Source: Mesostigma viride (taxonomy: Eukaryota > Streptophyta > Mesostigmatophyceae > Mesostigmatales > Mesostigmataceae). From it: 64,000 nt of DNA. Positions 23,456 through 33,300 of the stretch are shown here, one piece after another. Location: assembly GCA_009746045.1 (NCBI GenBank), contig RPFO01000392.1, positions 1,378,964 through 1,442,963 of the forward strand, in the 5' to 3' direction. The translations under genes were made by a program, and so were the position numbers. The notes under the pieces are model-generated. The model did no database searches, was not told the origin of the DNA, and saw nothing but the letters and a program-made list of their open reading frames with translations. Position 1 is the first letter of the stretch, and each line of letters opens with the position of its first letter.

Positions 23456-25194
23456 CCCGTGTTTTTTTACAACGCGATACATCGCGTTGTAGGGTTAGAA
23501 CGCGATGTATCGCGTTGTAATCTGACACGTGGCAAACCTAAATTAAACATGCGATTTTTGGTCTGAAACTTTCAAGATAGGTCAGAAACATCTCATAGAA
23601 TTCAAGAAAAAATCCTGGTATTTTTGGTATTTTTTTTGTGACAGCTGCAAACAAATATGTACCACTGAAATCAGGCATTTTCGCGGGACGAAGGTGAAGA
23701 CGACGGCGATGGCGGCAGGTAGATCTCGCCAGTTTTCGCGCGAATTTCAGTGGCTGTTGGGTGGCACGACCATGATGATGCGTTCAAAGGTTGATAATTA
23801 GGTTTCTACGAGTTTGTTGAGGTACTGGGGCAAAGGAAACGTAGTTTTTTCCAGTTTCTCACCCAACTTTCATGCGGAAACCCTGGAAACCGGCATACAT
23901 ATTATTACGTCAAGACTCGGGTCTGCTGCGGCACCATGCTTGGTATTTCCATGGTGTTTCGACTTCTTAACACATGTTTATTCATTCCGAACGTCCGGAC
24001 TCTCGGCTAAACCGAGAATTGTGCAGACTTTTATTGGGTAGCTCCGGGCATGATGGTGCCTGCAAATAGCGTAAGGCGTGACCGTGGCTATTGCTACGGT
24101 ATGCTGTATTTTCCTGGAAATGGCCTCTGCCACCGGCTCAATAGTGCTTGCAGGCGTAAGTATATCGTGTTTCTACCTAGTTTCTGCCAGTTTTCCACTT
24201 ATTTCTACCGACCTCTGCCCAGCCTCTCTAAGACCGCCATCCTACTCGACGTTGCTTGCAAGTCAGCCATAGCAGGTTGCAGTTGTGCAGTATTTAGGTG
24301 ATGTATACGTCGTCAAGCCGTGCATATATCGTGAGGATTGGATGTTGATGGTTTATACTGCGTTGATTGTGCAAGAAGACCAGCTAGGTGCCCATAATCA
24401 TGGTGTATAATCATGTGTTGTTAGCATCTTGCCACCATTTCCTAGCATGCATTCCAGCGTCATCTTTGCCTGCATGTAAGCTCATGGATCACTCAACCTA
24501 TCCAAGCCTTGCATTACACGTGCCTCTTTCTTTCAGTAGTGCACGCGTTATGGAATGAAAACCCAGCACCTCCGTTCCCACTAGGCATGTGCTCAACACG
24601 TTGTGAGAGTGGATGATGCTTTGGCTATGGCTGCCTGATTCAGTCATATTAGGTCATCCAGTCATGATGTTTGATGCATGTTTGATGCTGTATAACTTAT
24701 ACAACACCTATTTTCAACGTTTTGACCCTCCAAGCTCACTATGGCCCCGTTTATGGGGCTCATGTCGTTGCGTCATGTTGTGAAGGGCTCTCATTTTTCC
24801 CACTGCGTTGTACTGCGTTGTAATTGTGATGCTAATGAAAAATAGCTCCAGTGGCCCAATGGGCCTGAGTTTTGTTTCACAGAGCCTGCATATGTTGCCC
24901 ATAGCTCGTGCAAGAAGCCAGATTTTTTTCATGAACCATTTGTGAATAAGCACATGACTTGTGACCTAGGGTCAAGAAATCGCGGTCATGGTCAGACCCC
25001 CCTGTATTCAAACCAGTGTATCTCTCTAATGAATAAGCATTTTGTAGGTCTGAGTAGCTCAAAAAATCCTTTGATTTATGGGCTTTCAGGAAAGTATATA
25101 CATGACCATGAAAAAAAATTTTCCTTAGGTGCTATACGCGTTCTAAAAAAAGCTTACAATGCGATATATCGCGTTCTAATTAAAAAAACACGGG
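23456..25194 (+). mobile_element. TTAA-flanked non-autonomous element, copy A (1739 bp)
   Basis: The element starts CCCGTGTTTTTTTA, ends with the inverted copy, and is flanked by TTAA on both sides (23452-23455 and 25195-25198). Next to each terminal repeat lies an 18-bp palindrome of the form AACGCGATAYATCGCGTT. The left end has two of these in tandem, spaced by about 12 bp. TTAA target duplication with CCC-starting ends is the hallmark of the piggyBac superfamily. No transposase is encoded; the small ORFs (for example 24942-25208) match nothing I know. A second copy of identical length lies inverted at 36530-38268. Confidence 0.85.
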
Positions 25195-25243
25195 TTAATT
25201 TAATTTAATTTAATTTAATTTAATTTAATTTAATTTAATTTAA
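25195..25243. repeat. (TTTAA)n LINE tail, right part
   Basis: This continues the pentamer tail interrupted by the TTAA element. Confidence 0.85.
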
Positions 25244-25925
25244 TTTGGGGGTGATATCGCCACAATTGGCTGAAACGGCGCTACACCGCCACATTTGGCG
25301 AGCAAACGCCACTGACCGAAACACTGCCCATGTGTTCGCCATGCTCAGAGCTAATCTCCAGACACATAAGTTAAAAGCTATCTACTACTATATAGTCGGT
25401 CCTCCCTCACAGGGCTACCCATGGGACAGGTCTTGCTCATCAAGGATGGCATTGAACCAGAAGCCGACAGCTGCCAGCAGGAAATTTTTCAAACTGCCTC
25501 CCAACACAACATGAACACCATAGAGGTGCTTGTAGCCGCTGCGATCTAATAACACATCATGCACACTGTACAAACATACCAGCCAGCCGAATAGACAATT
25601 GTTACACTATGCCAGCTATTCTATCAGACAATCAAAAAACGCACGGGTTTTGCAGCACTGGACCAGAAAGCTCTCATGAAAAATGCGCTGCCGTGCTGGG
25701 ATGGTCACCGGTCACCACCCGAAGTCTACGTTTTGACGTGCCCCGTCAAACCGGCAATAGCGTCATTTTCTTGCGGCCAAAGTCAGCCACGCCGAACTGT
25801 GGGTGGGTCAATGGGACAACCGCAGCACAAGCAATGGAGCCACACGCCAAACCGGGATGGGACTTAGAGATAGTGAGCACAGCACGGCAGAGTAGTTTGG
25901 AGGCAGGGGCACTACCCAAGCAATT
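25244..25925. other. no recognisable gene (0.68 kb)
   Basis: Short ORFs exist on the + strand (25245-25514 and 25609-25980), but they have no recognisable domain and the second runs into a Penelope-type repeat remnant. This may be more of an old transposon. Confidence 0.4.
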
Positions 25926-26110
25926 ATCAATAAGACAACCAGCGCAGGCTAGAAATATGGAAGAATCCGGACCATGGTAGCTCGAGCCTGCTGTTATCTT
26001 ATCCGCATTTGTGAGTCGCTCAGGATGACGGAAATGAATGGAGGTGGAAATGTGTAGCCTTGCACGTGAAAATTATCGCTGGCTAACATTCAGAACGAGA
26101 CCTAGACGGT
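25926..26110 (-). mobile_element. remnant of the Penelope-like terminal repeat
   Basis: In reverse orientation this segment matches the 3' part of the 381-bp repeats at 55058 and 59610. Shared words include GACAACCAGCGCAGG, AATCCGGACCATGGTAGCTC and GAGCCTGCTGTTATCTTAT-like text, a CAGGATGACGGAAATGAATGG-like core, GGAAATGTGTAG, and ACCTAGACGGT at the end. It is visibly diverged from them. No ORF belongs to it. Confidence 0.7.
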
Positions 26111-26860
26111 TTAACTAAAAAAAAAGTCAGTCCACGCTAACCGCTACCAAGTTAGTGATTCTCTGCCTTGACCTGGGTGCCCCGGCGGCACAGCTAGTGT
26201 GGAGGCATCGTCCTAATGATTTATTAAGTAAATGAACATATGGTCAGGGACTACGCCGCATCCTCCCTTGTGATGCAGATGGGGGCGTCCAGCAGATCTA
26301 TTCTGCAAGGGCTTAGCTGATTTCGATCATGTCAGTCACCCCATACCTTGGAGCTGCAAGCTAAGCAAGCTAAGCCCCCTGCTAATTTGCGTAACAGGTC
26401 TGGCGACTTGCCCCGGCAGTACGAACCAATGTGAAACCTTTCACATGATACGACCCAAGTGGTATACTCAGCCTCTGCAATACAAACTAGGCACCAATAT
26501 GGCGCTGTTAAGACGCCTAGAACAGCAGCAGAATCTAGTAGCGGTGACAAGACCTGCAAATAAGCAATATCTGCCGGCCAAGCTGCACTACACTATACCA
26601 CTGCTACAAATGACCATCGTGTCCTGCCGCGTCGCATCCTGTTTCTGGTACCGCATAGAGTATGTGCTCTCATCGGCCTATTCTCACACAAAATGGGTTT
26701 CAGGAAGAATGGCTGAGAATGAGGGAGAAAAATTGGAGCCAGGATGGGAGAGGCGATGCCTGAGGATAGCAGTTTAGCATGGGTGGGCAAATTGCCAAGT
26801 AATGATGATGGGCAAAACGACACCAGTGAGCTAGCCCCGGTAACCGTTCAACACAAGCAC
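26111..26860. other. no recognisable gene (0.75 kb)
   Basis: This segment has mixed composition and only short, non-conserved ORFs. Downstream exons of the minus-strand gene at 27.4 kb could lie here, for example after a CCTCAG acceptor at about 26766 on the minus strand. Confidence 0.35.
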
Positions 26861-26919
26861 TACTTTAAGATGCATGCAGCAGCATATATTGTACAACGCA
26901 CAACACATACACGACCAAG

Positions 26920-27422
26920 GGGCAGTAGATACCTACAATTTCTAGGTTAGCCTTGGAGGGATCTGCAAAGCTTCCCCGGTTGGTGGTTTTATATAGTTCT
27001 GCGCCCAGCTGGTCGTCCAAGGACACCGTTTTCTTTGGGCTTTCGTCGCACGTGCGCTTGCCGTCGGGGTCATGGCTGACTTTCTCACGCAATGACCACG
27101 TGCCGCCCGCGTAGTACTTCGCTAGAACCCCGCTTCCTTTCCTCTGTTGCATGCATAAACAGGAAAGCACCAGCAGAGAAGGCCATCACAAGTTCAGTGC
27201 GAAAAACCGGGCAGAAGGCGATCCATCGGGTGGCCGTGCATGTAGAGGATGCCGACATGCACGTTAGCGAATGCAGCAACAAGATGCGGTGAAAAACTGA
27301 CATGCATGAACGAGGACAACAGTGGTACGTACCGCGCGAGGTGGCGAGAGCGTGTTGTTTGTCAGGTTCTGCAGTGCGTTGCCGGTACCCCATTTTTCGT
27401 CGTATTGCTTGTAGGAGCTCAT
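26920..27422 (-). CDS. two-exon candidate gene, unknown small protein
   Basis: On the minus strand an ATG at 27422 opens a 30-codon exon (MSSYKQYDEKWG...SPPRA) that ends exactly at a strong donor, GCG|GTACGTACC, at 27333/27332. The next acceptor, GCAACAG at 27144, opens a second phase-0 exon (RKGSGVLAKYYAGG...) of about 70-75 codons. That exon ends at a possible GTAGGT donor near 26930 or reads on to a stop at 26865. The peptide is hydrophilic and rich in Lys, Ser, Thr and Tyr, with no signal peptide or membrane segment. Clean splice sites in matching phase and protein-like composition argue for a real gene. I do not recognise the family. Confidence 0.4.
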
Positions 27423-27499
27423 CTCCTGTCTGGTACGGGGAGATGGGGGGGGCAAGAAAATGCGACATTGTTAAACATCAACTAGTACACCTCTCACGA

Positions 27500-28210
27500 C
27501 CGCTAATGCGGGATCGCCCGGTAGATAGCACAAAGCTTCATGTGATCTCACAACGGAGATGAAGAAAACGAGCAACACACACACGAAGCTCGTATCCATA
27601 AGATTTTCTCCGTTTCGTGCAGCTTACCTTATTCTTAGCTTCCAATTCTCGTCTTCATGCCATGTGTTCTTCACTCCTTTGTCAACTGGACTCGGCATTT
27701 TAAGCCTCGCGAGGATTGCGAAGCTGGCTCGTTACAGTAGTGTGTGATGGAATTGGGTCAGTGGACTGAAGAGGAAAATGCGCAAATGGAAATGACGCAG
27801 GCAACGACAGCTGATGAGTGTCGCAACTGATTTTCGACGCGTCAATTGCCCTGGGCGAGTCTGCAGGATAAATGACACGGACATGAGAGAGCGCGGACAG
27901 TGCGATCTGTTGCGATCGTGCAGTCGTGCAGGCAGGCGGTCGAATGCACGCACGGTGGCTCTTTCCTCACTGGTCACTGACACGCCGGCCATCCCGCGCC
28001 TGCAACGTGGTCTGTGGCTGGATGGTAGTTGTAGTATTCTTAACTAGGAATCATCGAGGGTAACCAAATTGGTTACCGAGGGCTGGATCTTGGCTAACCG
28101 CACTTGTACCGATCTCTTTTCTTGGCGCGAACTTCCTGAGGATTCAGAACAAGTCAGCGTGAGTCGTGCCACAGCACTTCATATCTTACTGCCAATCTCT
28201 GCACCCATGG
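27500..28210. other. no recognisable gene (0.7 kb)
   Basis: Possibly the upstream region of the minus-strand gene that starts at 27422. There is no convincing ORF and no clear promoter motif. Confidence 0.4.
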
Positions 28211-28224
28211 GTTACGTGTCGACA

Positions 28225-28795
28225 TATTACAGTAACGTAAATCATTTACGCCCAACACTGGTCTGAACTCTGAACCAAGGTTGAGGTTGGGCTTAGCCAA
28301 GGGTTAGGGGGTTGACGTAACGTAAACACGAAATATAGCCTAAAGCGTGACTTAAGATCGTAACGTAGACGTAGAAGTTTGCGTGAGTAACGTAAATACG
28401 TAACTTAACGTAATCACGCAAAGCTGCACAAAAGCTGTATGATTTTCCCTTGGATTTTCCAGCTATTTTCCACCATTCGATGGCAAAAACTAAGCCATCG
28501 ATGACTGAGTGCTGTCCGTGCACCGCATGGCGCAGCAGGCGCCGACTACGCGGCACCATGATCAGTCCTACAACAGCTCGCTAGCACCACAAGTATCTGC
28601 CGACATTCCCACACTGATCACGTTTACGTCCATTGTACGTTACTTGCTTTCGAGTAACGTAACGCAAAAAAGTAACGTAAAGGGCCAACGTGCGTCGAGG
28701 CCTTACGTGCCATTTGTCCCCACGTAAAGCGTAACGGAAAACCAAGAAATTACGTTAATGACGTAAGGTGATCCCTTTACGCCCAACCCTTTATA
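28225..28795. repeat. ACGTAA/TTACGT-rich region, possible MITE
   Basis: About twenty occurrences of the hexamer ACGTAA or its complement lie within 570 bp, often as GTAACGTAA (28232, 28314, 28358, 28386-28410, 28655-28680, 28755). TTTACGCCCAAC occurs at both edges (28243 and 28777) and GGTTGGGCTTA lies inside the left edge. This could be a non-autonomous transposon with subterminal repeats, or a cluster of ACGT-core protein binding sites. Confidence 0.4.
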
Positions 28796-29470
28796 CGACC
28801 GACCAGGGACCGACCTTTGGGAACAAAATATATTTCGTTCATGCCCCTGCATGCCCAGAGAATCTTGGTGATACCAGGGTGAGACGGGATACATTGCGCG
28901 CGCCGGTTTTCCGGTCACGGTCGTACGATGTCGTACGCCTCCAAAACATTTTTGCATGCCGCGTTCTGGCGGCTGGCCGCGTCAGTGCACCCAGCTTCAG
29001 CGAGCAGAATCAGGACCCCAAACAGCGAACAGAATCAGGATCTTGCTTTCGTGGGCGGAAGCTTGAGCTAAAAAGCGGCTCGCGGCCCGCGGGCCAAAAG
29101 CAGCTGTTGTCCAATCCCGTCAAGACTCAAGAATGCTCCTCTCTCCCATTTATGTACTCTCCCACGAACCGGAAACGGAAACGGAAATGGTTCTCCGGAA
29201 TCTCTCGTTTTTAACGGGGAAATGGGTATATTTTATTAGCCAATTATGGACCAAAGAGGTGAGAGGGGAAATGAGTATCAGCGAATCCTAATGAAGGTGG
29301 GCACGCACACGTGTGGCGGTGACAGGTGAAAGGCTAATAGGGCGAATCTCTCGTTTTTTTTTGGTACTCGACTCTCGAGTAGGTACTCTAGAGTACTCTC
29401 TAGTACAACTACGTGATAGAAAAGTAGAACAGCACCAGGACAGCACGCCCAACTTGTGGCAAAGACAAAA
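28796..29470. other. no recognisable gene (0.67 kb)
   Basis: One + strand ORF (28768-29214) is open but low in coding character, with a short internal repeat (GCGARCAGAATCAGGA, twice near 29000-29040). Nothing was recognised. Confidence 0.35.
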
Positions 29471-29473
29471 AAA

Positions 29474-29740
29474 ACGGTGGTACATACCGCCCGACGGTGG
29501 TACATACCGCCCGATAGTACCACCGATACAAAATATATCCGGCCCTCGGCCACTATAGATTCTCTTCTGCCCATGTGCGGCGTGGGACACAACAACAACA
29601 ACAACAACATACCGCCACGGTATCCGATAGTACCACCGATACTAAATATATCCGGCCCTCGGCCACTATAGATTCTCTGCTGCCCATGTGCGGCGTGGGA
29701 CACAACAACAACAACAACAACATACCGCCACATTTTCCAA
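29474..29740 (+). repeat. nested short tandem repeats with (ACA)n
   Basis: ACGGTGGTACATACCGCCCG is duplicated at about 29475-29513. A module of about 110 bp (CCACCGATAC...TATATCCGGCCCTCGGCCAC...GCGGCGTGGGACACAACAAC) then follows twice (29520-29612 and 29632-29730), each ending in (ACA)5-6 and CATACCGCCAC. The phrase GCGTGGGAYACAACAAC recurs at 62163, so the module may be the tail of a dispersed element. Confidence 0.75.
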
Positions 29741-30305
29741 ATTTGGTGCCGCTCCGGGGCCGCACCGCCACATTCAGTTTGGCGTCAATTCCCCACCAAA
29801 TCGCTCCAAATCGAAACAACTGGCCGCCGGGCGGGCGGGCGGACCGCCTGGAATACTAGGTGCAGGCATCCCGCATGCGCTAAAAAAAAAAGCCTTTCTG
29901 TGAAAAGCTGGCTCGGCGCTGCAGGGCAAACCTCGAAAAGGGCATCACAGAGTAACCGCAGCGTGCCCGTATCTCCACATCTCCAGTTGTAAAAAAAATA
30001 TCTAATTGTTGTAATTACTGCTCAAACTTGTTTGTGGTAGTTCCGTGTCACACACGGGCAGCACATGAGTGTGCTCCTGGGCAGATACCTTGCCTCCGTG
30101 CACTTTTCGACTGTCAGAAACTTGGCGGCTGAATAACTGCAGAGGACAGCTGCCTGACGCTTCGTGGTTGCACCAGCCCACCCGCCACACGCCTCGCACA
30201 GTCGCGCGAAAAGTGCCTATTTTGCCAGTTCATCGCGTGGCTCGACGAGTCGAACGCCACCGTGGTTCCCGGACGCCATCGCAGTCCGTGAGACGCAGTC
30301 TGAAA
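29741..30305. other. upstream region of 6PGDH
   Basis: This is non-coding DNA before the inferred start of the 6PGDH gene. No canonical TATA box is seen. The 5' UTR and promoter are expected here. Confidence 0.4.
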
Positions 30306-33300
30306 ATGTCTGTCACGGCTGTGTCCCAGTCGTCTTTGGCCGTCTCCACGAATGCGTGCGTAGCTGTTCCTTCTATTGCCGCCAAGCCGCGCCCAAATGT
30401 CAACACCAAGGTTGTTTCCGCTTGCCCGGCGAATGCCTCTGCCCGGTTGCGTAGCAGTTTCCTTGGAGGTGCGTTCATTGGCATCCAAGCGGATGCTAGA
30501 GTGTACATATATGATGCCAACTTTTCGAATCCTATTTTATTGTATGTGCATCGTCCGTGTTTCTACGTGGGCTGACATTTCGTTTTGAATTTTCCCCAAA
30601 TTGTTTCTGGTTTTTGCAGGAAACGTCGCCATTCAGTCGACGCAGCTATCACCATATGTTGCCCTCCGACGAACTACAATGTCTTCCGCCGCCGCCCCAT
30701 CTCAGCAGTTCGCCAGGTGCATCACGTCGCGTTTGAAGTTATTTGCTTTTTAAGCCGCACGGGCGCTCGACTTCCCCTGCGCTGACGTTGGAACTGTTCG
30801 CTGGGCGTGCGTGAAGGAATTTTGCGGCTAGCAAGACAATAGATGTGCCTCTTCGTTCTCACAGTTGTATGTTTTTTTTTCCGATTCCGCCCGTGTGCGA
30901 TTTCAGCAAGGGCGCGGACGTTGGGCTTTCCCGCATCGGCCTGGTGGGACTTGCGGTGATGGGTCAGGTGGGTGCGACTATGGAGCAGAGGTTTTCGTGC
31001 ATTGTGTATTGCTTTTGCATGCCAGCGCATATTGTAGCTATTCAAACAGTGCCCTGTGTATGCTGCCGTCAAGCAACTTGTATGCTGCGGTCCTGCAACT
31101 TTTAATGTTTCTTGTTCTCTTATTGAGGGGGGCGGGGGGGCAGGGAGAGGGAGGGAGGGAGGGAGGGAGGGAGGGAGGGAGGGAGGGAGGGAGGAGGGAG
31201 GGAGGGAGGGAGGGAGGGAGGGAGGGAGGGAGGGAGGGAGGGAGGGAGGGAGGGAGGGAGGGAGGGAGGGAGGGAGGGAAGGAGGGAAGGAGGGAAGGAG
31301 GAGGGAGGGAGGGAGGGAAGGAGGGAGGGAGGGAAGGAAGGAGGGAGGGAAGGAGGGAGGGAAGGAGGGAGGGAAGGAGGGAGGGAAGGAGGGAGGGAAG
31401 GAGGGAGGGAAGGAGGGAGGGAAGGAGGGAGGGAAGGAGGGAGGGAAGGAGGGAGGGAGGGAGGGAGGGGAGGACGGAGGGAGGGAAGGAGGGAGGGAAG
31501 GAAGGAAGGAGGGAGGGAAGGAGGGAGGGAAGGAGGGAGGGAGGAGGGAGGGAAGGAGGGAGGGAGGGGAGGGAGGGAAGGAGGGAGGGAACGTGGGAGG
31601 GAAGGAGGGAGGGAAGGAGGGAGGGAAGGAGGGAGGGAAGGAGGGAGGGAAGGAGGGAGGGAAGGAGGGAGGGAAGGAGGGAGGGAAGGAGGGAGGGAAG
31701 GAGGGAGGGAAGGAGGGAGGGAAGGAGGGAGGGAAGGAGGGAGGGAAGGAGGGAGGGAAGGAGGGAGGGAAGGAGGGAGGGAAGGAGGGAGGAGGGAGGG
31801 AAGGAGGGAGGGAAGGAGGGAGGGAGGGAGGGAGGGAGGGAGGGAAGGAGGGAGGGAAGGAGGGAGGGAAGGAGTGAGGGAAGGAGGGAGGGAGGGAAGG
31901 AGGGAGGGAAGGAGGGAGGGAGGGAAGGAGGGAGGGAAGGAAGGAGGGAGTGGGAATTGGGAAAAGAGGGAAAGTGAGGGAGGTCAGGCAGGCAGGGAGG
32001 CAGGGTCGTGTCTGGTCGGCGCGTGCCACTGCCTCATGGCAACTATCTTCCTTGCGATGTGTGCTTACTGTTGAAGTGGCTGCTGTTGCTGCCTGTCATT
32101 GCTCCCCATGCGTCGTGCCCACCCTGGTTGCTCATGCACGCCTGGTTGCTTGGCCTCTCCTCTTATGTCCTTTTCAAGCTCAAGAACGTAGCACTGAACA
32201 TCGCCTCCTCCCCCCCCGTCCCCCCCCCGTGTTTGGTTCCGAATGCTTGTGTCTTTTTTTTTTTCGCTGCAATTCCTACAGCTTCGCCCTGTCTTGCGTG
32301 TTTGACCACCTCACGCTGAACATCCCCCCACCTACCCCCACTCCCACCGCAGCGCGTCCCAGCACCCCGTTGTTGTTATGCTTGTGGTTTGTTGCATGCA
32401 TGACCAAACCTGGCACTGAACATATCACCCCCTTTCTTCACACGGAAACGCACACATGCATACACACACCGTGCTCGTGTTTGCTTGTGTTGTTTCGTGT
32501 GCCAGAACCTGGCGCTGAACATTGCGGAGAAGGGTTACCCCATCAGCGTCTACAACCGCAGCGTGGAGAAGGTGCATGACACAGTCAAGCGCGCCAAGGA
32601 GGAGAAGTGCGAGCTGCTGCGCGGATACGAGAACGTGGGCGACTTCATCAAGTCCATCCAGAAGCCGCGGTGCGTGGGCGTAGCTTGATGATGCGTGGGC
32701 ATAGCCGGATGGTGCGTGTCAAAGCTGCCTGGGGCTTGTCGGAGCGTCGAGAAAGGTCAATGCCTTGCCAAGCCGTAGGATGAGACCCATTTTAACGTCG
32801 GAGAGAGTTGTGCCATGCTCGTGTTGAGTGAGGAATCACGTGCACATGTGGTGGATGGGATGTGGTGCAGTGACGGGGCGGCTAACAGGGGTACAGCATG
32901 TTGGCTACTCTCATGTGGCTCATGGCTGTTGCCATTGCTCTGCATGACGGCCGCGGACAGGCCTTCATCCCTGACTCCTGAGTGTCTTTGCAGTACCATC
33001 CCCTGCTGTAGCAGGCCAAATCGCAAGTGCCACAGGTCTCCCTGCTTGGTATGAATGTCGTGCTTCATTGAAATATTTGCTCGCTTCCTTGCATCACCTC
33101 AGCTCCCACCATCTTGTATGTGCCTGTTTGGCGTGTATGCCCCGGGTTGTTGCTGCCCATGCCAGTAGACGCCCGGCGCATGGCTCTCTGCGGTCTGCGC
33201 CGTTGCACATCCTTGTGTTGGGGCGGCTTGCTACACTGCTAAGTGACGCGGCATTCCTCCCGCCTGCCTCCGCGGCTCTCCACTGCTGTGGCACCATTTC

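Noticed and set aside
23456-25194. Protein-coding genes within the TTAA element (ORFs up to 89 codons)
   Set aside because: The ORFs overlap on both strands, lack domains, and are not long enough for a transposase. The element is judged non-autonomous.
30722-32029. 435-codon Pro/Ser/Phe-rich minus-strand ORF and Glu/Gly/Arg-rich plus-strand ORFs
   Set aside because: They are translations of the purine tract in 6PGDH intron 3, without splice or domain support.
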